From: Pseudomonas syringae
Lineage (GTDB): Bacteria; Pseudomonadota; Gammaproteobacteria; Pseudomonadales; Pseudomonadaceae
NCBI RefSeq assembly: GCF_021606685.1
Contig: NZ_WKCB01000002.1
Location: 1-64,000 of the forward strand
Length of the DNA: 64,000 nt
Reading direction: 5' to 3'
Shown here: positions 36,634-45,580 of the stretch, piece by piece
Layout of the letters: each line of letters opens with the position of its first letter
Numbering within the stretch: the stretch's first letter is position 1
Notes under the pieces: model-generated
What the model saw: the letters and a program-made list of their open reading frames with translations, nothing else
What the model was told of the DNA's origin: nothing
Databases searched by the model: none
Made by a program: the position numbers and the translations under genes

Positions 36634-37530
36634 GTGAAAGCCCGATCCGATGAGCTACAGATCTTCGTCAGCGTGATTGAGTGCGGCTCGATTTCCGCAG
36701 CGGCGGAGCAGGTCGGGCAAACGCCGTCGGCGGTCAGCCGCACCTTGTCGCGTCTGGAAGCCAAGCTCGACACCACCCTGATCAACCGCACCACGCGGCG
36801 CATGGACCTGACCGAGGAGGGCAAGTACTTTTTCGAACAGGCCAAGGTGATCCTGGCGCAGATGGATGAGCTGGAAGAGCGCCTGTCGTCGCGCCAGCAA
36901 AAACCCGCCGGGCGGCTGCGCATCAATGCCGCCGTGCCGTTTATGTTGCATGGGATCGTGCCGTACATCGCCGAGTTTCGCAGCCTCTACCCGGATATCC
37001 AGCTGGAGCTGAACAGTGATGACCTGATCATCGACCTGCTGGAGCAGAGCACCGATATCGCGATTCGCATCGGCGCCCTGGCCGACTCGACCCTGCATGC
37101 CCGTTCCCTGGGTTGCACCCCGCTGCATATTCTTGCCAGCCCCGGTTACCTCAAGCAGCACGGCACGCCGGCCACGGTCGCCGCGTTGGCCGAGCATACA
37201 TTGCTCGGTTTCACCCAGACCGAAACCCTCAACCACTGGCCGCTGCGCCATGTGGAGGGCGACCGCTGGCTGATCCAGCCCAGCGTGTCGGCTTCCAGTG
37301 GCGAAACCGTGCGCCAGCTGGCGCTGGAGGGGCAGGGCATTTGCTGCCTGTCGAACTTCATGACCGTCGATGACATCGAGGCCGGGCGCCTGGTGCCGGT
37401 GCTGGAGGCGTTCAACAGTGGTTATCGCCAGCCGATCCATGCGGTGTTCTACCGCAACTCGCAGTTGGCCCTGCGCATTCAGTGCTTCCTGGACTTTATT
37501 CAGGCCAAGCTGGCACGGTATGCCTGCTGA
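36634..37530 (+). CDS. LysR-family regulator downstream of mdaB
   Basis: This 298-residue LysR regulator starts with GTG at 36634, 4-5 bp after AGAGGA. The helix-turn-helix is ELQIFVSVIECGSISAAAEQVGQTPSAVSRTLSRLE, and the effector domain resembles the group of regulators that controls neighbouring oxidoreductase genes. It lies between mdaB and an SDR gene, all in the same direction, and could regulate either. Effector unknown. Confidence 0.9.
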   Translation: MKARSDELQIFVSVIECGSISAAAEQVGQTPSAVSRTLSRLEAKLDTTLINRTTRRMDLTEEGKYFFEQAKVILAQMDELEERLSSRQQKPAGRLRINAAVPFMLHGIVPYIAEFRSLYPDIQLELNSDDLIIDLLEQSTDIAIRIGALADSTLHARSLGCTPLHILASPGYLKQHGTPATVAALAEHTLLGFTQTETLNHWPLRHVEGDRWLIQPSVSASSGETVRQLALEGQGICCLSNFMTVDDIEAGRLVPVLEAFNSGYRQPIHAVFYRNSQLALRIQCFLDFIQAKLARYAC

Positions 37531-37633
37531 TTCGTGACTGCTGCGCAAGATTGAATTGGGCCGCAGGGGCTTATTCGACGGGGAGAGGGTCGTGACAATG
37601 GGCCCATCACTTACCCAGTCAGGAGAACACTCC

Positions 37634-38527
37634 ATGAACGTATTCGTTACCGGCGCAGCGGGTTTTATCGGCGGTTCCATTGCCACCGGCCTGGTCAAGG
37701 CCGGCCACAGCGTTACCGGCCTGGTGCGCAGCGCTGAACAGGCCGCTGAAATGACCGCCCTGGGCATTACCCCCGTGCTCGGCACCCTCGACGACGCAGA
37801 CGTATTGACCGCACAGGCGTTAAGGTCCGACGCGGTGATCAATGCCGCGAGCAGCGACCACCGTGGCGCCGTCGAAACCTTGCTGGCCGCCTTGAAAGGC
37901 TCGAACAAGCCGTTCCTGCACACCAGCGGGTCGAGCATCGTCGGCGATGCATCGGGCGGCAAGGCCAGCGATATCATTTATTACGAAGACAGCCTGCCTG
38001 AGCCGACCGTCGACAAGGCGGCACGGGTGGCCATCGACAAGCTGATCCTGGCCGCCGCTACAGCGGGCGTGAATTCGGCGGTGATCTGCAACACCCTGAT
38101 CTACGGTCACAGCCTGGGCGTGAAGCGCGACAGCGTGCAATTGCCACGCCTGCTCAAGCAGGCGCGCAAAAGCGGGGTTGTGCGCCATGTGGGCAGCGGG
38201 CAGAACATCTGGTCCAACGTGCACATTGAAGACGTGGTGGCGCTGTACCTGTTGGCGCTAACCCAGAACGTACCGGGCACTTTCTACTTTGTGGAAAGCG
38301 GCGAAGCGGCGTTTATTGACATGACCACGGCCATCGCCGAGGCCCTGAACCTGGGCCAGTCGCAGGATTGGCCATTGGCCGAAGCTGAAGCCGAGTGGGG
38401 CTATGAAATGGCCAACTACGGCCTGGGCTCCAACAGCCGAGTGCGCGGCAAGCATGCCCGCGAACTGCTGGGCTGGGCGCCGAAACGCACGTCGGTGGTG
38501 GAGTGGATCCGCAACGAAATGGTGTGA
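37634..38527 (+). CDS. NAD(P)-dependent epimerase/dehydratase-type SDR
   Basis: The 297-residue product is an extended short-chain dehydrogenase/reductase. It starts with the dinucleotide-binding motif VFVTGAAGFIGGSIATGLVKAGH (glycines at 8, 11 and 14) and has HTSGSSIVGD mid-protein. The canonical Tyr-x3-Lys is not obvious, so the catalytic chemistry is uncertain. AGGAG lies 7 bp before the ATG. Its last codons (VVEWIRNEMV) lie within the first unit of a 237-bp tandem triplication, so copies of the gene tail occur twice downstream. Substrate unknown. Confidence 0.87.
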   Translation: MNVFVTGAAGFIGGSIATGLVKAGHSVTGLVRSAEQAAEMTALGITPVLGTLDDADVLTAQALRSDAVINAASSDHRGAVETLLAALKGSNKPFLHTSGSSIVGDASGGKASDIIYYEDSLPEPTVDKAARVAIDKLILAAATAGVNSAVICNTLIYGHSLGVKRDSVQLPRLLKQARKSGVVRHVGSGQNIWSNVHIEDVVALYLLALTQNVPGTFYFVESGEAAFIDMTTAIAEALNLGQSQDWPLAEAEAEWGYEMANYGLGSNSRVRGKHARELLGWAPKRTSVVEWIRNEMV

Positions 38528-39198
38528 CACCGACCCTGTGGCGAGCGGGCTTGCCCGCGTTGGGCTGCGCAGCAGCCCCAATAGAAAACACCGCGCTCTT
38601 TCAGACAGAACGTGGCGTCTGCGTCCAGGGCCGCTTCGCGCCCCGACGCGGGCAAGCCCGCTCGCCACAGGTTGTTGTGGGGCTTGAAAATCTGGCCCCA
38701 CCGCTGCAACTCCATACCGTTCAACTCCCTGATAGTGGAGTGGATTCGCAACGAAATGGTGTGACGCCTACCCTGTGGCGAGCGGGCTTGCCCGCGTTGG
38801 GCTGCGCAGCAGCCCCAATAGAAAACACCGCGCTCTTTCAGACAGAACGTGGCGTCTGCGTCCAGGGCCGCTTCGCGCCCCAACGCGGGCAAGCCCGCTC
38901 GCCACAGGTGGTTGTGGGGCTTAAAAATCTGGCCCCACCGCTGCAACTCCATACCGTTCAACTCCCTGGTAGTGGAGCGGATTCGCAACGAGATGGTGTG
39001 ACACCTACCCCGTGGCGAGCGGGCTTGCCCGCGTTGGGCTGCGCAGCAGCCCCAATAAAAAACACCGCGCTCTTTCAGACAGAACGTGGCGTCTGCGTCC
39101 AGGGCCGCTTCGCGCCCCAACGCGGGCAAGCCCGCTCGCCACACGTTGTTGTGGGGCTTAAAAATCTGGCCCCATCTGCTGCAATTTCGTACCATTCC
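38501..39198. repeat. 237-bp tandem triplication carrying REPINs and an SDR gene tail
   Basis: Three head-to-tail units start at 38501, 38738 and 38975 (period 237 bp both times). Each has the last codons of the SDR gene (EWIRNEMV and stop, in unit 3 ERIRNEMV), a REPIN of the GTGGCGAGCGGGCTTGCCCG type, and a tail ending near TCTGGCCCCA. Units differ by a few percent, and the tail of unit 3 diverges from about 39173, marking the original flank. This covers the gap of nearly 700 bp between the SDR gene and the SulP gene; no other gene is seen in it. Confidence 0.93.
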
Positions 39199-39215
39199 CC
39201 GCCTTATCCCCCGCA

Positions 39216-40676
39216 ATGCCCTGGTACCTCATGAACCTCACCCGTCTGCGCGCCGATGCCCTGGCCGGCCTCACCACGTCTTTCGCGTTGCTGCCCGAAT
39301 GCATCGCCTTTGCCCTGGTGGCCCACCTCAACCCGCTGATGGGGCTCTACGGCGCCTTTATCATTTGCACCCTCACTGCGTTGTTTGGCGGGCGCCCTGG
39401 CATGGTGTCCGGCGCGGCGGGCTCGATGGCGGTGGTGATCGTCGCGCTGGTGGTGCAGCACGGCGTGGAGTACTTGCTGGCCACCGTGCTGCTGGGCGGG
39501 CTGATCATGGTCGCGTTCGGCCTGCTGCGCCTGGGCAAGTTGGTGCGCATGGTGCCGCATTCGGTGATGCTGGGGTTCGTCAACGGCTTGGCGATCATCA
39601 TCGCCCTGGCGCAACTGGAGCATTTCAAAAGCGGCGAAGCCTGGCTCAGCGGCACGCCACTGTACGTGATGACCGGCCTGGTGCTGGTGACCATGGCCAT
39701 CGTGTACCTGCTGCCGCGCATCACCCGCGCCGTGCCGCCCGCGCTGGTGGCGATCCTCGGCGTGGGCCTGGCGGTGTACCTGCTGGGCCTGCCGACCCGC
39801 ACCCTGGGCGACATGGCCCACATCGCCGGCGGCCTGCCGAGCTTCGCGCTGCCGCAGATTCCCTGGACCCTGGAAACCTTCACGATCATCGCGCCTTATG
39901 CGTTCCTGATGGCGATGGTCGGTTTGCTGGAAACCCTGCTGACCCTCAACCTCACCGACGAAATCACCGAAACCCGTGGCTACCCCGACCGCGAAAGCGT
40001 GGCGCTGGGCGCGGCCAACATGGTCTCGGGGCTGTTTGGCGGCATGGGCGGTTGCGCGATGATCGGGCAAACCGTGATCAACCTCAGCTCCGGCGGGCGC
40101 GGGCGGTTCTCCGGGGTGTTTGCCGGGGTGATGATCCTGTTGTTCATTCTGTTTCTGTCGCCGCTGATCGAGCGTATTCCGCTGGCGGCGCTGGTGGGCG
40201 TGATGTTCGTAGTGTCCCAGCAGACCTTCGCCTGGGCGTCGTTGCGGGTGATCAACAAAGTGCCGCTCAATGACGTGCTGGTGATTATCGCGGTGACGGT
40301 GATCACCGTGTTCACCGACCTGGCGACTGCCGTGCTGTGCGGGATCGTGATTGCGGCGCTGAACTTTGCCTGGCAACAGGCCCGCGAGCTGTATGCCGAC
40401 GAGCATCTGGAAGCCGACGGCAGCAAGCTCTATCGCCTGCACGGCACGCTGTTCTTCGCCTCGACCACGCCGTTCCTGAACCAGTTCGACCCGGCCAACG
40501 ACCCGGCCCAGGTCACGCTCGATTGCCGTCACCTGAGCTTTGTCGACTATTCAGCGATTGCCGCGCTGATGACCCTGCGCGAGCGTTACAGCAAGGCCGG
40601 CAAGCATCTGCGGGTGCTGCATTTGTCCGAGCGTTGCAAGAAACTGCTCAAGCGCGCCAAGGTTCATCACGACTGA
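39216..40676 (+). CDS. SulP-family anion transporter with STAS domain
   Basis: The 486-residue product is an inner-membrane SulP/SLC26-type transporter for sulfate, bicarbonate or dicarboxylates. It begins RADALAGLTTSFALLPECIAFALVAHLNPLMGLYGAF, the conserved first helices, then has GVGLAVYLLGLPTRTLGD and about 11-12 helices in all. A C-terminal STAS domain follows (KLYRLHGTLFFASTTPFLNQFDP, VTLDCRHLSFVDYSAIAAL). Two in-frame ATGs (39216, 39231) are possible and neither has a clear ribosome binding site. The promoter would lie in or after the triplication. Substrate unknown. Confidence 0.9.
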   Translation: MPWYLMNLTRLRADALAGLTTSFALLPECIAFALVAHLNPLMGLYGAFIICTLTALFGGRPGMVSGAAGSMAVVIVALVVQHGVEYLLATVLLGGLIMVAFGLLRLGKLVRMVPHSVMLGFVNGLAIIIALAQLEHFKSGEAWLSGTPLYVMTGLVLVTMAIVYLLPRITRAVPPALVAILGVGLAVYLLGLPTRTLGDMAHIAGGLPSFALPQIPWTLETFTIIAPYAFLMAMVGLLETLLTLNLTDEITETRGYPDRESVALGAANMVSGLFGGMGGCAMIGQTVINLSSGGRGRFSGVFAGVMILLFILFLSPLIERIPLAALVGVMFVVSQQTFAWASLRVINKVPLNDVLVIIAVTVITVFTDLATAVLCGIVIAALNFAWQQARELYADEHLEADGSKLYRLHGTLFFASTTPFLNQFDPANDPAQVTLDCRHLSFVDYSAIAALMTLRERYSKAGKHLRVLHLSERCKKLLKRAKVHHD

Positions 40677-40686
40677 TTAAGCACCT

Positions 40687-40795
40687 GTGGCGAGGGAGCT
40701 TGCTCCCGTAGGGCTGCGTAGCGGCCCCAAAAATCCTGAGAGCGCTGCGCACCGCAGCGCCAGCCCGGTCCAACGGGGGAAAGCGCCCTCGCCAC
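40687..40795. repeat. REPIN, GTGGCGAGGGAGCTTGCTCC type
   Basis: A third REP sequence class in this window: GTGGCGAGGGAGCTTGCTCC at the left, with a degenerate right arm (GCGCCCTCGCCAC). It lies between the convergent SulP and LprI-like genes. Confidence 0.78.
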
Positions 40796-40814
40796 AGGCG
40801 GGTGCCTTCCTGGG

Positions 40815-41195
40815 TTATGGCCCGACCAGGTCTTCGAGTTCCTGGGCGCGGGTCTGGGTCATGTCCAGCACGCAGCCGGAGCCGTTGACCTGGTCGATGG
40901 TGCCGCCAGTGGCCGAGCCTGCGAAGGCGCAGTTAGCGTCGCGGTATTTGATCCACAGGCGCTGCACGTCCTGCAGTTGTTGCTGGCGTGCGCCTTCCTG
41001 GGCGGCGAGGGCGGTCTTGTAGGCGCGGTTCAGGCGCTCATCCTGCACCTTGGCTTCCTTGGCGTTGCAACTGACCATGTCGGCGGTGGTGTTGGCGCCG
41101 TCCATGCATTTTTTCAGCGCGACGTTATCGGCGGCCGAGGCGGCGCCGCATACGGCCAGAAGCAGGGCGCCAGCGGTGAGGGAGGTGCGAATCAT
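40815..41195 (-). CDS. Lysozyme-inhibitor LprI-like exported protein (DUF1311)
   Basis: The 126-residue product has a signal peptide (RTSLTAGALLLAVCGAASA, cleavage near SAAD) and one LprI/DUF1311 domain with KKCMDG, MVSCNAKEAKVQDERLNRAYK, LQDVQRLWIKYRDANCAFAG and GCVLDMTQTRAQELE. Four mature-part cysteines fit two disulfides. Family members are periplasmic and some inhibit lysozyme. The ATG at 41195 places the signal peptide correctly. It is divergent from the GntP operon. Confidence 0.85.
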   Translation of the reverse strand: MIRTSLTAGALLLAVCGAASAADNVALKKCMDGANTTADMVSCNAKEAKVQDERLNRAYKTALAAQEGARQQQLQDVQRLWIKYRDANCAFAGSATGGTIDQVNGSGCVLDMTQTRAQELEDLVGP

Positions 41196-41359
41196 GGTCG
41201 ATCTTCCTGGGCATGAGTGGATGCGCATTCTATGACTCAACCGCCGCCGGCGAGTTTCCGGCAACCGCTGATCTTCATGTAAGAACACCCCGCGAATTTT
41301 CATCGACTGCCGTTGGGCATATCCCAAAGCGACAGCGCTTATCCGTGGGCGAAAATTAC

Positions 41360-41376
41360 TTTCATAACGTTTGAAA
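41360..41376. promoter_or_regulatory. Candidate RpiR-type operator
   Basis: TTTCA-TAACGTT-TGAAA is an inverted repeat 67 bp before the gntP-like gene, preceded by GAAA at 41351-41354 to give alternating GAAA/TTTC/GAAA. GAAA/TTTC dyads are common at RpiR-family sites. The RpiR gene in this operon is the natural candidate. Confidence 0.42.
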
Positions 41377-41443
41377 AACCACCTCGGGAATGATTTATGA
41401 GTTTCACAACCACTTCGACGTGACCCTTTCAGAGGAGTACCGC

Positions 41444-42793
41444 ATGGCCGCATCACCGGGCTTGGGGCTGCTGGCATACGCTGCCATCGCCATCATTGCA
41501 TTGATCGTGCTGATTGCACGTTACCGACTCAACCCGTTTATCGTCATCACGCTGGTGTCCATCGGCCTGGCGCTGATGGCTGGCATGCCGGCAGATACCA
41601 TCATGGGCTCTTATGAGGCAGGGGTCGGCAAAACCCTCGGTCACATCGCGCTCGTCGTGGCGCTGGGCACCATGCTCGGCAAGATGATGGCCGAGTCCGG
41701 TGGCGCCGAGCAGGTGGCGCGCACGCTGATCAACCGCTTTGGCGAGCGCAATGCGCATTGGGCCATGGTGTGCATCGCGTTTCTGGTCGGGCTGCCGCTG
41801 TTTTTCGAGGTCGGTTTTGTATTGCTGGTGCCGATCGCCTTTACGGTGGCGCGGCGCGTGGGCGTGTCGATTCTGATGGTCGGCCTGCCGATGGTCGCAG
41901 GCCTGTCGGTGGTGCATGCGTTGGTGCCGCCGCACCCGGCGGCGATGATGGCGGTGCTGGCGTATAACGCGTCGGTCGGGCAAACCGTGCTGTACGCGAT
42001 TCTGGTCGGCATCCCCACGGCGATCATCGCCGGCCCCTTGTACGCCAAGTTCATCGTGCCGCGCATTCACCTGCCGGCGGAAAACCCGCTGGAACGCCAG
42101 TTCATCGACCGCGAGCCGCGTACCCGCCTGCCGAGTTTTGCGCTGACCATGGGCACCATTCTGTTGCCGGTGGTGCTGATGATGATCGGCGGCTGGGCCA
42201 ACGTGATCTCCACGCCGGGCAGCGGTTTCAATCAGTTCCTGCTGTTTATCGGCAACTCGGTGATCGCGCTGCTGGTGGCGACCCTAGTGAGCTTTTGGAC
42301 CCTGGGCCTGGCGCAAGGCTTCAATCGCGAGTCGATCCTCAAGTTCACCAATGAATGCCTGGCGCCGACTGCGAGTATCACCTTGCTGGTGGGGGCTGGC
42401 GGTGGCCTGAACCGCATCCTGGTGGATGCGGGTGTAACCCATGAAATCCTCGGCCTGGCCCATGCGTTTAACCTGTCGCCGCTGGTGATGGGCTGGTTGT
42501 TCGCCGCGCTGATGCGGATCGCCACCGGCTCGGCCACGGTGGCGATGACCACCGCCTCGGGTGTGGTCGCACCGGTGGCGATGGGCCTGGGTTATCCACA
42601 CCCGGAATTGCTGGTGCTGGCCACCGGTGCGGGCTCGGTGATCTTTTCCCACGTGAATGACGGCGGCTTCTGGCTGATCAAGGAATACTTCAATATGACG
42701 GTGATCCAGACCTTCAAGACCTGGACCGTGCTGGAGACGCTGATTTCGGTGGTCGCGTTCGGTCTGACCTACGGTCTGTCCTGTATTTTGTAA
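41444..42793 (+). CDS. GntP-family permease (gluconate/D-serine type)
   Basis: The 449-residue protein is a GntP-type inner-membrane symporter with about 12-14 helices; GntP members carry gluconate, other aldonates or D-serine. Typical segments are GKMMAESGGAEQVARTLINRFGERNAHWAM, PPHPAAMMAVL, and GSATVAMTTASGVVAPVA near the C-terminus. The ATG at 41444 has AGGAG 8 bp upstream; an in-frame upstream extension is less likely. With the RpiR and D-aminoacylase genes behind it, a D-amino acid or N-acyl derivative is the most plausible substrate, as in the DsdX subgroup; this is inference. Confidence 0.87.
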   Translation: MAASPGLGLLAYAAIAIIALIVLIARYRLNPFIVITLVSIGLALMAGMPADTIMGSYEAGVGKTLGHIALVVALGTMLGKMMAESGGAEQVARTLINRFGERNAHWAMVCIAFLVGLPLFFEVGFVLLVPIAFTVARRVGVSILMVGLPMVAGLSVVHALVPPHPAAMMAVLAYNASVGQTVLYAILVGIPTAIIAGPLYAKFIVPRIHLPAENPLERQFIDREPRTRLPSFALTMGTILLPVVLMMIGGWANVISTPGSGFNQFLLFIGNSVIALLVATLVSFWTLGLAQGFNRESILKFTNECLAPTASITLLVGAGGGLNRILVDAGVTHEILGLAHAFNLSPLVMGWLFAALMRIATGSATVAMTTASGVVAPVAMGLGYPHPELLVLATGAGSVIFSHVNDGGFWLIKEYFNMTVIQTFKTWTVLETLISVVAFGLTYGLSCIL

Positions 42794-42806
42794 TCCTGGA
42801 GCCCCC

Positions 42807-43667
42807 ATGGACATCCTCTACCAGATCCGCGCCCGCCAGGACTCGTTCAGCGCCGGCGAAGGGCGTATCGCCAGGCTGATGCTCGATGACGTGGGCTTTG
42901 CCGCTTCGGCCAGCCTGGAAGCGTTGTCGCAACGCGCGCAGGTGAGCACGGCAACCTTGTCGCGTTTTGCGCGCAGCGTGGGTTGCCGAGACTTGCGCGA
43001 TCTGCGCCTGCAACTGGCCCAGGCCAGTGGCGTCGGCAGCCGCTTCCTGGACCCGGCGGGCAAGCCTGAACAGTCGGCGTTTCACCGGCAGATTCTGGGC
43101 GACATCGAAGCCACGCTGCGCCAGCACCTGTCGGGCTTCAATCAAGCCAGCTTTGTCGATGCGGTGAACCTGTTGCGCAAGGCGCGGATGATCCACGCGT
43201 TCGGCATGGGCGGCCCTTCGAGCCTGTGCAGTGACGAGTTGCAAGTGCGTTTGGTGCGCCTGGGTTACCCGATCGCCGCCAGCCATGACCCGGTAATGAT
43301 GCGCGTCACGGCGGCCACATTGGGGCCGGAGCACGCGCTGATCGTGTGTTCGTTGACCGGCCTCACCCCCGAACTGTTGGACGTGGTTGCGCTCGCCCGT
43401 AACTACGATGCGCGCATCGTCGCCATCACCCTGGCCGACTCACCCCTGGCGCAACTGGCGGATGTACTGCTGCCGCTGCAACCGGCCGAAACCAGTTTTA
43501 TCTACAAACCTACGGCGGCGCGCTACGGCATGCTGCTGGCCATCGACCTGCTGGCCACCGAGCTGGCGCTGGCCCTGCCGGACGACAACCAGGAGCGTCT
43601 GCGCCGGATCAAACTGGCCCTCGACGATTATCGCGGCGGCCCCGACAGCCTGCCGCTTGGAGACTGA
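42807..43667 (+). CDS. MurR/RpiR-family regulator
   Basis: The 286-residue protein has an N-terminal RpiR helix-turn-helix (GRIARLMLDDVGFAASASLEALSQRAQVSTATLSRFARSVG) and a C-terminal SIS sugar-phosphate-isomerase-like domain (ARMIHAFGMGGPSSLCSDELQVRL, ALIVCSLTGLTPELLDVVALARNY, PLQPAETSF). GGAG precedes the ATG by 7 bp. Only 13 bp follow the permease gene and 1 bp precedes the deacylase, so it is in one operon and probably controls it. Confidence 0.9.
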   Translation: MDILYQIRARQDSFSAGEGRIARLMLDDVGFAASASLEALSQRAQVSTATLSRFARSVGCRDLRDLRLQLAQASGVGSRFLDPAGKPEQSAFHRQILGDIEATLRQHLSGFNQASFVDAVNLLRKARMIHAFGMGGPSSLCSDELQVRLVRLGYPIAASHDPVMMRVTAATLGPEHALIVCSLTGLTPELLDVVALARNYDARIVAITLADSPLAQLADVLLPLQPAETSFIYKPTAARYGMLLAIDLLATELALALPDDNQERLRRIKLALDDYRGGPDSLPLGD

Positions 43668-43668
43668 C

Positions 43669-45132
43669 ATGAAGTACGACACGCTGATTCGCCAGGCGCT
43701 GATCATTGATGGCAGCAACACCCCGGGCTACGTGGCCGATGTGGGCCTGCGCGACGGGCGCATCGAGACCCTCGGCAACCTGTCGAGCGCGCAGGCCGAG
43801 CATGAAGTCGATGGCACGGGCCGCGTGTTGGCGCCGGGCTTTATCGATGTGCACACCCACGATGACACCGTGGTGATCCGTCACCCACAGATGCTGCCCA
43901 AACTCAGCCAGGGCGTGACCACGGTGATTGTCGGCAACTGCGGCATCAGCGCGTCGCCGGTGAGCCTGCGCAGCGACCCGCCGGACCCGATGAACCTGTT
44001 GGGCAAGCGCGAGGCGTTCACCTACCCCCGCTTCGCCGATTACCGCGCGGCGGTGGAGCAGGCTCAGCCGGCGGTCAACGTCGCGGCGCTGATCGGCCAT
44101 ACGGCGCTGCGCAGCAACCATATGGACGACCTGCACCGCACCGCCACGCTGGGCGAGATCGCCGCCATGCGCGTGCAGTTGCAAGAAAGCCTGGCGGCGG
44201 GCGCCCTCGGCTTATCCACCGGCCTGGCCTACGCCAGCGCGTTCAATGCCGACACCGATGAAGTGCTGCAACTGAGTGAAGAATTGACGGCGTACGGCGC
44301 GGTATACACCACGCATTTGCGCAGCGAGTTCGAACCGGTGCTGGAGGCGATGGACGAAGCCTTCCTGATCGGCCGGCACGCACAGGCCCCGGTGATTATT
44401 TCCCACCTCAAATGTGCCGGCGCCGGTAACTGGGGGCGTAGTCCGCAGCTGTTGGCGTCCTTGGAACGCGCCGCGAAAACCCATCCGGTGGGGTGTGATT
44501 GCTACCCCTATGCGGCCAGTTCTTCGACCCTGGACCTCAAGCAAGTCACCGATGCATTTCGCATCACCATCACATGGTCGACGCCGCACCCGCAAATGGG
44601 CGGGCGCGACCTGCAGGACATCGCCGCCGAGTGGGAGGTTTCGCTGTTGGATGCAGCGGCTCGCCTGCAACCGGCAGGGGCGGTGTACTACGGAATGGAT
44701 GAAGCCGATGTGCGGCGCATCCTCGCGCATCCGCTGTCGATGGTGGGCTCGGATGGTTTGCCGGAAGACCCGTTTCCGCATCCGCGTTTGTGGGGCGCGT
44801 TTCCTCGGGTGTTGGGGCATTTCAGCCGCGATGTGGGGCTGTTCCCGTTGCACACCGCTGTGCACAAGATGACCGGCTTGTCGGCCGCGCGTTTTGGTTT
44901 GGCTGAACGCGGTGAAATTCGCCAAGGGCACTGGGCCGACCTGGTGTTGTTCGACCCTTTGCGGGTGCGCGATGTGGCGGATTTCGAAGCGCCGCAGCGT
45001 GCTGCCGAGGGGATTGAGGGGGTGTGGGTCAATGGCGTGCTGAGTTATGGCGATGGGCAGGCCAACGGTCAGCGGTCGGGGCGGTTTCTGCCACGCAGCG
45101 GGGATTTGCGGCGCGGCTTTTCAGCTCTATAG
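43669..45132 (+). CDS. dan: N-acyl-D-amino-acid deacylase (D-aminoacylase)
   Basis: The enzyme hydrolyses N-acyl-D-amino acids to the free D-amino acid. The 487-residue protein is an amidohydrolase-superfamily member with zinc-binding HTH in GFIDVHTHDD, the conserved VGNCGISASPV, the metal/substrate segments THLRSE and ISHLKCAG, and SDGLPEDPFPHPR near 360-375. GGAG lies 7 bp before the ATG. It follows the RpiR gene directly. Import by the GntP-type permease followed by deacylation would feed D-amino acid catabolism or peptidoglycan-derived acyl-amino acid use. Confidence 0.9.
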   Translation: MKYDTLIRQALIIDGSNTPGYVADVGLRDGRIETLGNLSSAQAEHEVDGTGRVLAPGFIDVHTHDDTVVIRHPQMLPKLSQGVTTVIVGNCGISASPVSLRSDPPDPMNLLGKREAFTYPRFADYRAAVEQAQPAVNVAALIGHTALRSNHMDDLHRTATLGEIAAMRVQLQESLAAGALGLSTGLAYASAFNADTDEVLQLSEELTAYGAVYTTHLRSEFEPVLEAMDEAFLIGRHAQAPVIISHLKCAGAGNWGRSPQLLASLERAAKTHPVGCDCYPYAASSSTLDLKQVTDAFRITITWSTPHPQMGGRDLQDIAAEWEVSLLDAAARLQPAGAVYYGMDEADVRRILAHPLSMVGSDGLPEDPFPHPRLWGAFPRVLGHFSRDVGLFPLHTAVHKMTGLSAARFGLAERGEIRQGHWADLVLFDPLRVRDVADFEAPQRAAEGIEGVWVNGVLSYGDGQANGQRSGRFLPRSGDLRRGFSAL

Positions 45133-45161
45133 TGGGCGCTTTCATACACGGAGCGGTTGGT

Positions 45162-45530
45162 ATGCACTTAGGAAAAGTCATTCCCATTTTGCGGATTTTC
45201 GACGAGGGTAAAGCGTTGGAATTCTATGTCGACTTCCTGGGGTTCAAGGTTGATTGGCAGCATCGTTTCGAGTCGAATTTCCCGCTGTACCTGCAAGTGT
45301 CGTTGGGCGAGTGCGTGCTGCATTTGACCGAGCACCATGGCGATGCGTCGCCGGGCGCAGCGGTACGGATTCAGGCGCAAGGGGTGGACGCGTATCAGCA
45401 GCAATTGCTGGCCAAGGATTACCGCTATGCCAAGCCTGGGGTTGAGGAAACGCCTTGGGGCTCGCGGGAGATGAGCATCAAGGACCCGTTTGGGAATCGA
45501 GTGGTGTTTGTCGAGGAAGGCGAGGGCTGA
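45162..45530 (+). CDS. Glyoxalase/bleomycin-resistance-fold protein
   Basis: The 122-residue product has a single VOC fold similar to bleomycin-resistance proteins (VIPILRIFDEGKALEFYVDFLGFKVDWQHRF, YLQVSLGECVLHLTEHHGD, PFGNRVVFVE). Such proteins bind or detoxify small molecules; no substrate can be assigned. The ATG at 45162 has GGAG about 10 bp upstream. A terminator follows, so it ends the operon or stands alone. Confidence 0.85.
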   Translation: MHLGKVIPILRIFDEGKALEFYVDFLGFKVDWQHRFESNFPLYLQVSLGECVLHLTEHHGDASPGAAVRIQAQGVDAYQQQLLAKDYRYAKPGVEETPWGSREMSIKDPFGNRVVFVEEGEG

Positions 45531-45548
45531 GAGGCAAATCGCAGGCAA

Positions 45549-45580
45549 TAAAAAACCGCCTTGGTAGGGCGGTTTTTTTT
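45549..45580 (+). terminator. Terminator after the glyoxalase-fold gene
   Basis: AAAACCGCC and GGCGGTTTT pair around a short loop, with A-rich and T-rich flanks that could also work on the other strand. Confidence 0.92.

Noticed and set aside
38501..39198. Regular repeats that could be taken for a CRISPR array
   Set aside because: Units are 237 bp, tandem without unique spacers, and contain REPs and a gene tail; no cas genes nearby.
39204..40532. Long open frame on the minus strand opposite the SulP gene
   Set aside because: His/Gln/Arg-rich product with no family features; antisense shadow of a clear transporter gene.
41390..41443. Earlier in-frame ATG for the GntP permease
   Set aside because: No ribosome binding site; AGGAG is correctly placed for the ATG at 41444.
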